Source of the DNA: CAMLDH01 sp966250375
GTDB lineage: Bacteria > Pseudomonadota > Gammaproteobacteria > Burkholderiales > Burkholderiaceae_D
DNA length: 52,646 bases
Reading direction: 5' to 3'
NCBI GenBank assembly: GCA_966250375.1
Contig: CBINHE010000019.1
Location: 1-52,646 of the forward strand
Part shown: positions 19,801 through 26,575 of the stretch, in pieces
Layout of the letters: each line of letters starts with the position of its first letter
Position numbering within the stretch: the stretch's first letter is position 1
Program-made: the position numbers and the translations under genes
Notes under the pieces: generated by a model
Told to the model about the DNA's origin: nothing
Database searches by the model: none
The model's input: the letters and a program-made list of their open reading frames with translations, nothing else

Positions 19801-19859
19801 GTGAGTTTGAGCAGGCGGTTGGCTTGGGTGTAGGCGAAGGCGCCATCCATCATGTCCAT
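16830..19859 (-). CDS. vgrG: VgrG2, type VI secretion spike with a distinct tail
   Basis: A 1009-residue VgrG whose first 778 codons show no difference from VgrG1 (gp27/gp5-like body). The DUF2345 beta-prism then ends with different residues (ILIENGQISFKAQGPINIHG). The tail has a region shaped like a transthyretin fold (TPWKIVRP... SDDKGHVKLTAEQ... VQLEVHQEQ), known in other VgrGs as an effector-docking domain, and ends in a Lys-rich helix. The start at 19859 uses the same GAGGA site and promoter as copy 1. The phospholipase-D gene is 13 bases downstream, so this tail probably docks that effector. A functional tube and baseplate must be encoded elsewhere, as no other core type VI genes are here. 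Confidence 0.92.
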   Translation of the reverse strand: MDMMDGAFAYTQANRLLKLTCAPGSSIEDDVLLPYELSGEDGISEGYTYRLLCLSADLHLPLEQLIGLPAQVALLTTEGQRRAICGFVTQAERLGTDGAFSLCRLTLQDPFAILRKNKRSRVFQDLTVLEFVRQILEEHLRGNSVMAQSVDLRIDCRGQHPKQSWATQFNENDTAFLLRWLAQEGIAWYIEHGDAGQPGEHPKMTIVLFDDVATLKADPVKVRFHRNDGVDTRTEDVLTDWSSARTLQPGRTMRASYDYQAVVVNTQQDDSRVDQGDFGNRLADTLEDYEYEPHFSANDAGDYARYGKLRMGAHEFKIELYNGSGTHRRLPVGATLKLIDHPSSDDGQQFTVTQASLYARNNLSPRMESQAKTLLQHPAATAARGKWDLPADASHTDPVCQTRFNAVRKGVQIVPAYSDTEYAKPVAPAMMTAIVVGPPGEEIHVNQRGCVQVKLKFTRTQDHRHAAGAGAAGKDGDSIWIRVMQPWTGSGYGHLWTPRVGDECVLLFENGDVDRPLIVGSLFNGTHPPPDFSHAGDLPGNKTQSGIKSKMYKGSGCNEIVWDDTTAEQRLRVATDHSNTALNQGYLVHPRVGGKGQPRGEGLEARTDGYAAFRAGKGMLISTDARDNAKGTHLDSKELTTQLKGSLELSKTLSDAAKDHHADPLDVNEEAKRLIQVAEKTYTQSGGTGQQATVAGYEEPILALSSPAGILGTTPKSWQIAAGENVHLSSQKDLNVAVGNRYSVAVKQSWSVFVATEGMKLFAGKGKVQIQAQDDNLEATARKDVTLASIAGDIDFAAAKSIKITAGGGCQILIENGQISFKAQGPINIHGSVKNLTGPASVAPVLPKLPAVPMPLHDMKFNFHLGDSPGLNGHGLAHTPWKIVRPANPEELAGMALVNPLSVLAEGISDDKGHVKLTAEQEKSLAKEFSERPVNIWMMYPGQAVQLEVHQEQPDWTEEQKMLYALSAMDYSDDLYTSKYGEEARHDKKRGLKDMLLRSGDALYNKLKK

Positions 19860-20046
19860 ATGACGTGTTTCCTCGATTGGCCCGCCAGTGGCAGGGGTAA
19901 CTTCACGAAAGTGGTGCTGGCAAGGCAGGCTTGCCGTCAAGACCATTACTTTCAAGACAACAGCAAACACAGAATTGTAAAGATGTTATTGCTATAACGC
20001 AAATGATTGATTGAGAAAATCAGCATGGGGAAACGGCAAGGCAATG
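17525..20046 (-). repeat. 2,522-bp direct repeat, copy 2 (vgrG body plus promoter)
   Basis: Partner of 6922-9443. Matching ends at 17524/17525 in the coding sequence and at 20046/20047 upstream, 90 bp before the IS6 element. Recombination between the copies would delete 10,603 bp carrying the phospholipase, its immunity gene, the zinc-ribbon gene and the DUF2750-like gene. Confidence 0.95.
19974..20002 (-). promoter_or_regulatory. Putative sigma70 promoter of vgrG2
   Basis: Same sequence as the copy 1 promoter: -35 TTGCGT (19997-20002), 17 bases, -10 TACAAT (19974-19979), reading toward vgrG2. Confidence 0.5.
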
Positions 20047-20136
20047 TTCGTTACTCCAGGTGGAGAGGATGCAGAATGGCGTTGTTGCATGGATGCGGAT
20101 TTGGTCGAAGATTCCCCTTCCCCAATGGGTTTCAGG

Positions 20137-20976
20137 GGCATTGTCAACTTGCTGAGATGTAAATACGGTAGTGGGGAAATCGCCCCCCAATGGGTGCGAT
20201 GAAGAGATAATCAAGCGGCGATTATTGAATGTTCCCTAGACCGGTGACCTCATTCCAAAGAGAACAAGCCGCAGTCCGGACGGACCGGTACTGTGCTGCC
20301 GATAGGCGATGGCGCTGACAGCGGAAGGCATTGTTGATGGGGCCATGCGCCGATAAAAAGCGTTGGGCATGGCCCGGCGATTTGAACCGCCGCATTTGCC
20401 GCTCTCGTTGCCGGGTCGGCTGGTGTGAGACTTCGGCACGGTTGTTGAGCCCCTTGTGCTGCCGATGCTCGACACCCGGCAGGATCTGCGCCTTCGCCGC
20501 GCCATAGCTCCTGAGCTTGTCCGTGACCAGCACCCGCGGCACATACCGTAGCCCCTTGAGCAGCTTGCGAAAGAAGTGTTTGGCCGCCTGCCGGTTGCGC
20601 CTGCGCTGCACCAGTACATCGAGCGTATGCCCTTGCTGGTCCACCGCGCGCCACAGGTAATGGTGCTTTCCCTTGATGGTCAATACGACCTCGTCCAGAT
20701 GCCATTTGTCTCCACGTCGGGGCTGGCGCCGGCGCAAGGCATTGGCGTACGTCTGCCCAAACTTCAAGGTCCATTGCCGGATGGTCTCGTAAGTGACGAA
20801 GATCCCCCGGCTAGCCATCAGCTCCTCGATGTCTCGAAAGCTCAGCGAAAAACGAAAGTACAGCCACACCACATGGCTGATGATGGCGGCGGGATAGCGG
20901 AATCCGCGATATAGGTCACATTTGCTCATCCTACAACCCTACCGATTTGTATCCCTTTCGGCAAGTTGGCAATGCC
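20137..20976 (-). mobile_element. IS6-family insertion sequence
   Basis: An 840-bp element bounded by near-perfect inverted ends: GGCATTGTCAACTTGC at 20137-20152 and the complement of GGCATTGCCAACTTGC at 20961-20976. Similarity continues inward toward CGGTAG. The only gene is the transposase. The 8 bp outside each end differ (GTTTCAGG and GGTGGAGG), so there is no target duplication. That is typical after an IS6-mediated adjacent deletion or a recombination event. Confidence 0.8.
20222..20929 (-). CDS. IS6-family DDE transposase
   Basis: A 235-residue transposase with an N-terminal helix-turn-helix (FRDIEELMASRGIFVTYETIRQW, residues about 31-53) and the IS6 catalytic core: D79 in WHLDEV, D137 in VLVTDKL, E166 in NNRAEVSHQ, followed by RRFKSPGHAQRF. 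Length and motif order are normal for the family. It catalyses replicative transposition, forming cointegrates and adjacent deletions. Nothing suggests inactivation. It reads toward vgrG2, with its 5' end at the cas7 remnant. Confidence 0.9.
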   Translation of the reverse strand: MSKCDLYRGFRYPAAIISHVVWLYFRFSLSFRDIEELMASRGIFVTYETIRQWTLKFGQTYANALRRRQPRRGDKWHLDEVVLTIKGKHHYLWRAVDQQGHTLDVLVQRRRNRQAAKHFFRKLLKGLRYVPRVLVTDKLRSYGAAKAQILPGVEHRQHKGLNNRAEVSHQPTRQRERQMRRFKSPGHAQRFLSAHGPINNAFRCQRHRLSAAQYRSVRTAACSLWNEVTGLGNIQ

Positions 20977-21250
20977 GGTGGAGGTGAGCGACTGGCAGCC
21001 ACGCAGCCTTGCAGGCGCTTTTCAAAATGCCTTGCTGCTGAACCAACCGGCCCTTCGCGAAGTCGCAGTACAAATGCTCGCGGATGAAATTGGGAAACTG
21101 GATGATGCCTATGGCGCTACTCTTGATCGCCGCTTTTTATCCTTGGACAAAGTTGGTGTGCCCAAAGCGCAAAGGATGACCCTCAACGATTTGGCAACTT
21201 GGGTGCAGGCTTACATCACCCAAGGCAACGCGCCAGTACAGGTGGCCTGA
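20977..21250 (+). pseudogene. cas7e (casC) 3' remnant
   Basis: About 90 codons that continue directly from the IS6 end (20976). The residues (DWQPRSLAGAFQNAL... GVPKAQRMTLNDLATWV) fit the C-terminus of the type I-E backbone protein Cas7e, which is about 350 residues when complete. The frame stays open into the IS end, where TTG or ATG codons could start a fusion. The stop lies immediately before the cas5e start. Loss of the RNA-binding N-terminal three quarters makes Cascade assembly impossible from this copy. Identity rests on position before cas5e as well as weak sequence likeness. Confidence 0.75.
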
Positions 21251-21251
21251 A

Positions 21252-21965
21252 ATGCCGCGTCATTTGCTCATACGGCTTTCATCGCCGCTCATTGCGTTTG
21301 GCGGCGAAACTATCGACAACTTCGGAGTTATCCGCGACTTTCCGGCGCTTTCCATGGTGACGGGGATGATTGCCAATGCCTTGGGTTGGGATCGGAGCGA
21401 CGACACTCTACATAACCGGTTGCAAGAGAGGTTGCTATTGGGCACTCGGCTGGAAACACCAGGTTCACGGTTAACCGACTTTCAAACTGCGCAACTGGGC
21501 GCTGCTGACAAGGCATGGACTACATGGGGCACTGTCGAAGAGCGCCATGGCGGGGCCGCGTCGTATAACAGTCCGCATTTGCGTTACCGCGACTACCACG
21601 CCGACCTCAACGCCTTGCTTGCTTTGAGACTGGAGCCCGCTAGCGATTTTCCCACTCTGGACGAAATCGCACAGGCGCTGGATCGGCCCCAGCGGCCCTT
21701 GTTTATTGGGCGTAAGCCCTGCCTGCCTGTTGGGCGATTAGTGGCTGGCTGGATTGATGCGGATTCAGTGTTGCAGGCATTGCAGCTTGCACCGCTTGCC
21801 AGCGGGACACGTGGATGGCGTGCTCAATGGCCCGAAGGTGAAGGTCAATTGGCAGGGGACCGTTTAGTAGATGTTTGTGACGAACGCAACTGGACCAGCG
21901 GCGTGCATGGCGGCTGGCGCGCGGTGCGTGAAGGGCTCATTAAAAATGCGAGAGGTATGACATGA
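21252..21965 (+). CDS. cas5e: Cas5e (CasD), Cascade subunit
   Basis: A 237-residue RAMP protein. The start MPRHLLIRLSSPLIAFGG and IDNFGVIRDFPALSMVTGMIANALGW are the standard Cas5e opening, with the first beta strand and the helix containing the family's FPxxSxvxGlla pattern. Further on come YRDYHAD and RPLFIGRKPCLPVGRL, also conserved. In type I-E it caps the 5' handle of the crRNA in Cascade. The gene begins two bases after the cas7 remnant stop and overlaps cas6e by 4 bases. No promoter is visible in front, and the operon's natural 5' end is lost, so expression is uncertain. Confidence 0.92.
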   Translation: MPRHLLIRLSSPLIAFGGETIDNFGVIRDFPALSMVTGMIANALGWDRSDDTLHNRLQERLLLGTRLETPGSRLTDFQTAQLGAADKAWTTWGTVEERHGGAASYNSPHLRYRDYHADLNALLALRLEPASDFPTLDEIAQALDRPQRPLFIGRKPCLPVGRLVAGWIDADSVLQALQLAPLASGTRGWRAQWPEGEGQLAGDRLVDVCDERNWTSGVHGGWRAVREGLIKNARGMT

Positions 21966-22705
21966 GTTCGGAGCCTCTTTACTTGTTGCACACACAGCCC
22001 GATCCGCAACGGTTGGCCGCTTGGGCAGTACGCCACAGATTGCTGGATTCGCACGGTGACATGGGCTACGCACTCCATGCACTTTTGCATGCTGTCTTTG
22101 GCGAACATGCGCCGCAGCCGTTTCATTATCTAGATGCCGAGCAAGGCTTACTGGCCTACACTCGTTTGAACGCAGCCGAATTGACGCAGTGTGCTGCCTT
22201 GGCCGATCCTGAGGTGGCGGCTGCGCTGGGTCTTGGTCAGACACTCCACCATGCCGGCATGAGCGCACGACCTTTCCCCACGCAGTGGGCGGAGGGACAT
22301 GTGCTTGGGTTTGAGGTCCGAGTGCGCCCTATCATCCGCGAGGGCAAAACGGGCCGCGAGCGCGATGCTTTTTTAGTGGCGGTTGAAAAGGCGGGTGGCA
22401 GTGGTCTGGACCGTAGTGAGGTTTATGTGCAATGGCTGCGCGAAATGCTGGCTCGGCAGGGCGGTGCAGAACTGGTCGACGCCGGCGTTACACGCCATCA
22501 ACGGCTAGGTGTGACGCGCAAAACTCAAAAGAGAGATGCTTCTGATGTACGCCATAGCCGCGTCGTCAGTGGACCTGACGTCGTATTGAAGGGGCAGCTA
22601 CGCGTGGCGGACCCGCGTGCCTTTGCGCAATTATTGGCTGGTGGTGTCGGGCGACACCGGGCCTTTGGTTTCGGACTGCTTTTGCTTCGTTCAGCACGTG
22701 CTTGA
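21962..22705 (+). CDS. cas6e: Cas6e (CasE), crRNA-processing endonuclease
   Basis: A 247-residue ferredoxin-like RNase. The family signature DMGYALHALLHAVFGE followed by APQPFHYL is at residues about 33-57, and the C-terminal Gly-rich loop GVGRHRAFGFGLLLL near 228-242 binds the repeat hairpin. It cuts pre-crRNA at the base of each repeat stem; the repeats of the array downstream have such a stem (CCCCG/CGGGG). It could still process the array even though interference is lost. It overlaps cas5e by 4 bases and is followed by cas1 after 17 bases. Confidence 0.93.
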   Translation: MSSEPLYLLHTQPDPQRLAAWAVRHRLLDSHGDMGYALHALLHAVFGEHAPQPFHYLDAEQGLLAYTRLNAAELTQCAALADPEVAAALGLGQTLHHAGMSARPFPTQWAEGHVLGFEVRVRPIIREGKTGRERDAFLVAVEKAGGSGLDRSEVYVQWLREMLARQGGAELVDAGVTRHQRLGVTRKTQKRDASDVRHSRVVSGPDVVLKGQLRVADPRAFAQLLAGGVGRHRAFGFGLLLLRSARA

Positions 22706-22722
22706 TGTAACGGGGTGTAAAT

Positions 22723-23616
22723 ATGCTTAAAGGGCGATTGGGGTTGGAAACAGCCCGTTTTCCACACGCGGATCGCCACGGATTGCTCTGGCTGGAGCGG
22801 GGAGAGTTGTGTGTGATCGATGGCTGCTTGCATTTCATACGCGGAGCTAATTCCTTGAGGCCGCAAATTGATCAAATCCCACACCAATCGGTGTCCATGA
22901 TATTGCTGGGACCGGGCAGCAGCGTCACGCACGATGCCTTGCGCCTGCTCGCTCGGCATGGCACGTTGATGGCGGCAGTCGGGGTTGACGGAGTGCGTTC
23001 ATACACTGCGCCACCTTTGATGCCGGACCGTTCTGACGTCGCCAGACGTCAGGCAGAGTTGTGGGGCAACCCTCGCCGGCGTCTCAGCGTAGCGCGTCAT
23101 ATGTATGCAATGCGCCTGGGCGAAATACTGCCTCATCGTGAGTTGGATACGCTTCGTGGCATTGAGGGCTCTCGCGTTAAAATAATGTACAAGCTGATGG
23201 CAGACAAGCATGAAATCGAATGGAAGGGGCGCCACTACGACCGCGCTAACCCCATGACCGCCGATATTCCAAACCAGGCACTAAATCACGCTGCCACCGC
23301 AGTGCAGGCCGCAGCGGCTATTGCTGTTCAGTCGCTGGCGGCATTGCCACCGTTAGGCTTCATTCATGAAGATTCAGGGCAATCCTTTGTGCTCGACATT
23401 GCCGATTTATTTCGCGAAGAAGTCACGCTTCAAATTGCCTTTTCGGCTGCCCGGCAGGTGTCCAAAGGTGCGCAGGATACGGTGGATCGCTTGGTACGCC
23501 GTGAAGCGGCACAAGTGTTCCGCAAGCAGCAAGTTATCCCGTCGATGATCGATAAGATCAAACAGGTACTACGTATGGAGGAGCTCAGTGGCGCTGGTGA
23601 TGATAGTAACGCGTGA
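22723..23616 (+). CDS. cas1: Cas1, type I-E integrase
   Basis: A 297-residue Cas1 with the metal-binding residues intact: E148 in RGIEGSRVK, H215 in LGFIHEDSG, and D225/D228 in FVLDIADLF. Length and motif order match type I-E Cas1. With Cas2 it forms the complex that inserts new spacers at the leader end of the array. The ORF shows no damage despite loss of the interference genes upstream. It overlaps cas2 by 29 bases. Confidence 0.95.
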   Translation: MLKGRLGLETARFPHADRHGLLWLERGELCVIDGCLHFIRGANSLRPQIDQIPHQSVSMILLGPGSSVTHDALRLLARHGTLMAAVGVDGVRSYTAPPLMPDRSDVARRQAELWGNPRRRLSVARHMYAMRLGEILPHRELDTLRGIEGSRVKIMYKLMADKHEIEWKGRHYDRANPMTADIPNQALNHAATAVQAAAAIAVQSLAALPPLGFIHEDSGQSFVLDIADLFREEVTLQIAFSAARQVSKGAQDTVDRLVRREAAQVFRKQQVIPSMIDKIKQVLRMEELSGAGDDSNA

Positions 23617-23899
23617 TGTGGCTGAACGGTTTCATGGTTTTCTTGCCTCAGTTATGTTGGAAATTGCACCTAATGTATTTGTCGCCCCACGTATGAACAA
23701 GGGCGTCCGTGAGCGTACATGGGGAGTTGTTTCCGACTGGCATGGGAAAGAGCCTAGAGGCAGTTTAGTCATGGTATGGCGTGACTTGAATGAAATTGGC
23801 GGTGTTGGTCTTGCCCATCTCGGAACACCATCGCGCGAATTGGTAGAAATGGACGGAATGTGGTTAACCCGTCGCGGCAAAGCTGCAAACGTTCTTTAA
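23588..23899 (+). CDS. cas2: Cas2, type I-E
   Basis: A 103-residue protein of the short Cas2e kind, starting at GTG with GGAGG 6 bases upstream, inside the end of cas1. An internal ATG at 23600 would give MIVTRDV, also typical. Conserved parts are VAERFHGFLASVMLEIAPNVFV (first helix) and RERTWGVV, with a C-terminal strand that contacts Cas1. It is the structural partner of Cas1 in adaptation. It is the last gene before the leader and array. Confidence 0.93.
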   Translation: MALVMIVTRDVAERFHGFLASVMLEIAPNVFVAPRMNKGVRERTWGVVSDWHGKEPRGSLVMVWRDLNEIGGVGLAHLGTPSRELVEMDGMWLTRRGKAANVL

Positions 23900-23954
23900 A
23901 AATCAGCATCAATTTCATCGTTTCGCCCTACATATCAATGAGTTAGGTGTGAGA
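23900..23954 (+). promoter_or_regulatory. CRISPR leader with IHF-like site
   Basis: A 55-bp AT-rich stretch between cas2 and the first repeat. TATCAATGAGTTA at 23933-23945 matches the IHF consensus WATCAANNNNTTR in full and ends 9 bases before repeat 1, about where IHF bends the leader in the E. coli I-E system. No convincing promoter was found in it. Confidence 0.6.
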
Positions 23955-24227
23955 GGTTCCCCCGTGCAAGCGGGGATAGGCCCATGATTCATTGTAGTGT
24001 ACATGTACACTGACGGGTTCCCCCGTGCAAGCGGGGATAGGCCCGACCCTATCCGGCAAATACCAGTTGCCGCCCGGATTCCCCCGTGCAAGCGGGGATA
24101 GGCCCTCAGCGATCCACGATTCCGTTTCCTCTTCTGTGGTTCCCCCGTGCAAGCGGGGATAGTCCCATTGACAGTCTGAGATCACGAATGCTGAGATCGG
24201 TTCCCCCGTGCAAGCGGGGATAGGCCC
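23955..24227 (+). CRISPR. Type I-E CRISPR array, 5 repeats and 4 spacers
   Basis: 29-bp repeats at 23955, 24016, 24077, 24138 and 24199, with exact 61-bp spacing and four 32-nt spacers. The repeat starts GGTTCCCCCG and ends GGATAGGCCC, with the CCCCG/CGGGG stem usual for I-E. Repeats 1, 2 and 5 are identical; repeat 3 has G to A at position 2, and repeat 4 has G to T near position 26. Orientation is the same as the cas genes. The 32 bases after repeat 5 could be a fifth spacer whose next repeat has decayed, but this is uncertain. Confidence 0.97.
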
Positions 24228-24269
24228 GTACAGGTTCTGTCGCGTTAGCGAGGACAAGTCGGATTTTTA

Positions 24270-24287
24270 GTGGGCGCATGCGCCCAC
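24270..24287. repeat. 18-bp perfect palindrome after the array
   Basis: GTGGGCGCATGCGCCCAC is self-complementary over its full length. No T-run follows on either strand (TTTTT lies before it on plus), so it is not a standard terminator. Confidence 0.6.
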
Positions 24288-24708
24288 CTTCAAACTGGGC
24301 GTATTTGTCCTGCCAATGCATAAAACTGGTCGGCAAAAGACATCTCATGAGAGTCTTTTATCATGAGCTGCCCTTTGCGAATCATGTGCATGAGTTCGAT
24401 GCCGGCCAAGACGTTTTGGGGTAATCGACACATAGCTGCCAAAAGTGTCACATTGCACTTATGACAATTTACCTTGATATCTCAATTGTTCGCGCCGATT
24501 GAATATTGACCCAGGGCGGGCCGCTGCTTTTTGAGCCAGCGGTTGTGGATAAGTCTACCAAACAGCGGTTTGTAAAACACTTCTTTTCGATATGTCTCGG
24601 CAGCGGAATGCGCAGGGAAATCCGCTACGGGCTACGCCCTTCGCTCCTTTCCCCGCGCGCCGGTTAGAACGGCTCGTCCGGCGGCGTTGCCTTGCCGTGT
24701 TGGCGCGT

Positions 24709-24847
24709 ACTGAAAATTGACCATACTTTTGCAATTGAAATTGACCAAGTGATGAAGCCGTAAAGCTTTTACTGCTCTGATTCTTCGAGGCTTTGGTATG
24801 GTCAATTTTCGATGAGAAAAATGCTTGAATTCTGGTCAATTTTCAGT
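24709..24847. mobile_element. 139-bp remnant with repeated IS ends (MITE-like)
   Basis: The outer inverted pair ACTGAAAATTGACCA (24709-24723) and TGGTCAATTTTCAGT (24833-24847) is perfect. An inner pair lies at 24736-24747 and 24799-24810. Thus the TGAAAATTGACCA motif occurs four times, two in each direction, as seen at the multiple-repeat ends of IS21-type elements. No transposase gene lies between, so both ends appear fused after loss of the middle. The IS21 assignment is from memory of end structure. The rest of 24,288-24,708 shows nothing I can identify. Confidence 0.5.
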
Positions 24848-25031
24848 GCGCCTCAACACCCATGTACAACAGCCGCAAAATGTAGTGGAAGATCGCATGC
24901 AAACTCAGTTTTGGTGCCGGGCCGCGAGACCAGATGATCGGATGCGGCAAGACAAATTGGCTAAACTGCGCAAGGCTCAACTGCGTCGGAATCCGTTGCC
25001 AGTGTTGACTTTGCGCCATGTCGACCGCCAA
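24843..25031 (-). pseudogene. Transposase N-terminal stub
   Basis: Sixty-two codons reading HWQRIPTQLSLAQFSQFVLPH, then GPAPKLSLHAIFHYILRLLYMG. This is the start of a transposase family whose N-terminus reads KLSLHalfnyILkLLYlG, probably IS5/IS1182-like. The frame ends inside the inverted repeat of the neighbouring 139-bp element, so the gene was cut by it and the catalytic part is gone. From 25032 to 25267 I see no gene. Confidence 0.5.
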
Positions 25032-25267
25032 AGGGATCGGATTTTAGCGTAGTTCATGACGAGGGCTGCAATCGAAGATGGGCTGCGGATTCCGGACAAA
25101 TTCAGTGGCCAAAAGAACCCGCAATCAGTTGTTGTACATAATGGCATTGGGTATCCCGGAATTCTACAAAATTTGGCTACTCTCGTTAAATTGACAATGC
25201 CTTTGGGATGTATGCGCTGGTGGTCTATCCTGATCGCTGGCAAGTCTTCATTGTGATGCTGCTAACC

Positions 25268-26206
25268 CTAACTCACCAGAACAATTCCCACAGAGAGAAC
25301 GATCAACGCGCGCACCATGTCTTGCTTGAGTTGCATTATCGTCATTCCCCCAGCGGTGAATGCTTTCCAGGTGCCAAGCATCGTCCACACCAACCAAAGA
25401 AATAACGATGCAGCAAGGAATTCTTTAATGGGAGTGCTGACGTCACTATATTGATAGCCGGTGTTCTGGAAAAAAGCTTCATCAGGCGATGCATCGGTCG
25501 GCGCAGGAGCAGCCGGCAACGAAGGCAACCCGACGGCACCTGTCCCACCACCAAGCCCGCCGACGCTTGGTGTCCCGGCGCTGGGTAGCCCAGAGCTGCC
25601 GGCCGCCGCCGCGACCGCCGCATAGCTCGGTATGTCGCCTCCAATGGTATAGCCGCCAAATTTCTGGATGTACTGCGAAATCGGCGTGCCGTTTCCATCT
25701 AGGACATCTTTCGTACCGTTTGAACTCAAATACTTTTGTAGGCCGCCATACCCGACCAGATGCGCGCCGGCGATCAATCCGGATTGAGTGATTTGCACGC
25801 CATTGATGGTTTTGTCGATATAGCTGGCTAGGCCAAGGCTCTGGATCACTTTCCACTGCACCGCTTCATAATCGGCAATCGCATGAATCTGGGCATCTGG
25901 ATTATTCTTGAAATCGTTCAGGCTGCTGATCCCGTTTTTCCCGGTGAAGACGCCTGTCCAGTCATTCTTCGCCGTGCCGTCCTGCTTGTAGTACCCGGCA
26001 TCAATCATCGCGGCTTCTCCCATTTGGAATAGACCTGCGTATCCATATCCATTGACTTTCGCCGGCTTCAATCCCGACTCCCGCACACCAAGATCGTGTA
26101 AAAAATCCGCATAGGTCAGTGCAGCCCAAACCGCGGCAATGACTGAAAAATACAGAAGCAATCCGAAGAAGGGGCGGGAAGTGGGGCGTCGTTGCAGTCG
26201 TTGCAT
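25268..26206 (-). CDS. Peptidoglycan-hydrolase-like domain fused to a DUF3262-like membrane tail
   Basis: A 312-residue protein. A membrane anchor (residues 14-31) is followed by a lysozyme/transglycosylase-like region with RESGLKPAKVNGYGYAGLFQMGEAA (42-66), where E43 could be catalytic. Then come about 60 residues rich in Gly, Pro, Ala and Ser. The last ~60 residues form two membrane segments (FLAASLFLWLVWTM... MVRALIVLSVGIVLVS) that strongly resemble the 76-residue DUF3262/PFL_4701 protein encoded at 42650-42880 in this same element. The domain order suggests a wall-opening enzyme tethered to the conjugation channel. The fusion is seen; the function is inferred. The start has no clear ribosome binding site. 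Confidence 0.75.
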   Translation of the reverse strand: MQRLQRRPTSRPFFGLLLYFSVIAAVWAALTYADFLHDLGVRESGLKPAKVNGYGYAGLFQMGEAAMIDAGYYKQDGTAKNDWTGVFTGKNGISSLNDFKNNPDAQIHAIADYEAVQWKVIQSLGLASYIDKTINGVQITQSGLIAGAHLVGYGGLQKYLSSNGTKDVLDGNGTPISQYIQKFGGYTIGGDIPSYAAVAAAAGSSGLPSAGTPSVGGLGGGTGAVGLPSLPAAPAPTDASPDEAFFQNTGYQYSDVSTPIKEFLAASLFLWLVWTMLGTWKAFTAGGMTIMQLKQDMVRALIVLSVGIVLVS

Positions 26207-26386
26207 ATCTGATTGTCGTTTGCGAATTGCTGAGTGCCAGATGTGGTCATGCTGCCCGCATCCGGCCGGTGCTTTATCGGAATTTCCTCAGCAATTTGCC
26301 AAGGTCAGCTGGGCAGAAAGAAGGGCGTTTTCATCAAAAACGGATTGTGGGAACGGCGAACACAGCCAATGCCGCATCATCCGAGA

Positions 26387-26566
26387 CTATTTTGAATCGA
26401 TGACACTTTTCGAAGGAAGGCAAACGTTTATACCTGGACCGTTCGTCAACCCCTGCACATACTGCTTTAGTTCTTTCCTTGCCCCCTCGCATGCCGCCTT
26501 ATCATCGAAATGTATTTGCGACACGTTTTGTGAGCCTTGGAGCAAAATGATCAATATCCATTTCAT
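26387..26566 (-). CDS. Small protein (59 aa), unknown
   Basis: A 59-codon gene with a good GAGGA site 7 bases before ATG. The protein starts MKWILIILLQG, a hydrophobic N-terminus, then FDDKAACEGARKELKQY and INVCLPSK. The two Cys residues and the pattern are like small secreted or membrane-linked hypothetical proteins found in prophages and ICEs of Burkholderiales. Its ribosome site overlaps the end of the gene in front, so both form a unit. Function unknown. From 26,207 to 26,386 nothing is recognised. Confidence 0.6.
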   Translation of the reverse strand: MKWILIILLQGSQNVSQIHFDDKAACEGARKELKQYVQGLTNGPGINVCLPSKSVIDSK

Positions 26567-26575
26567 GTATTTTCC

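Noticed and set aside
20080..20136. GGCGTTGTTGCAT-like sequence left of the IS6 element, similar to IS5-type ends
   Set aside because: Too short and without a partner end, so no element can be called.
25056..25256. A 66-codon plus-strand frame in IS debris
   Set aside because: No ribosome site, no family, and the surrounding DNA is decayed.
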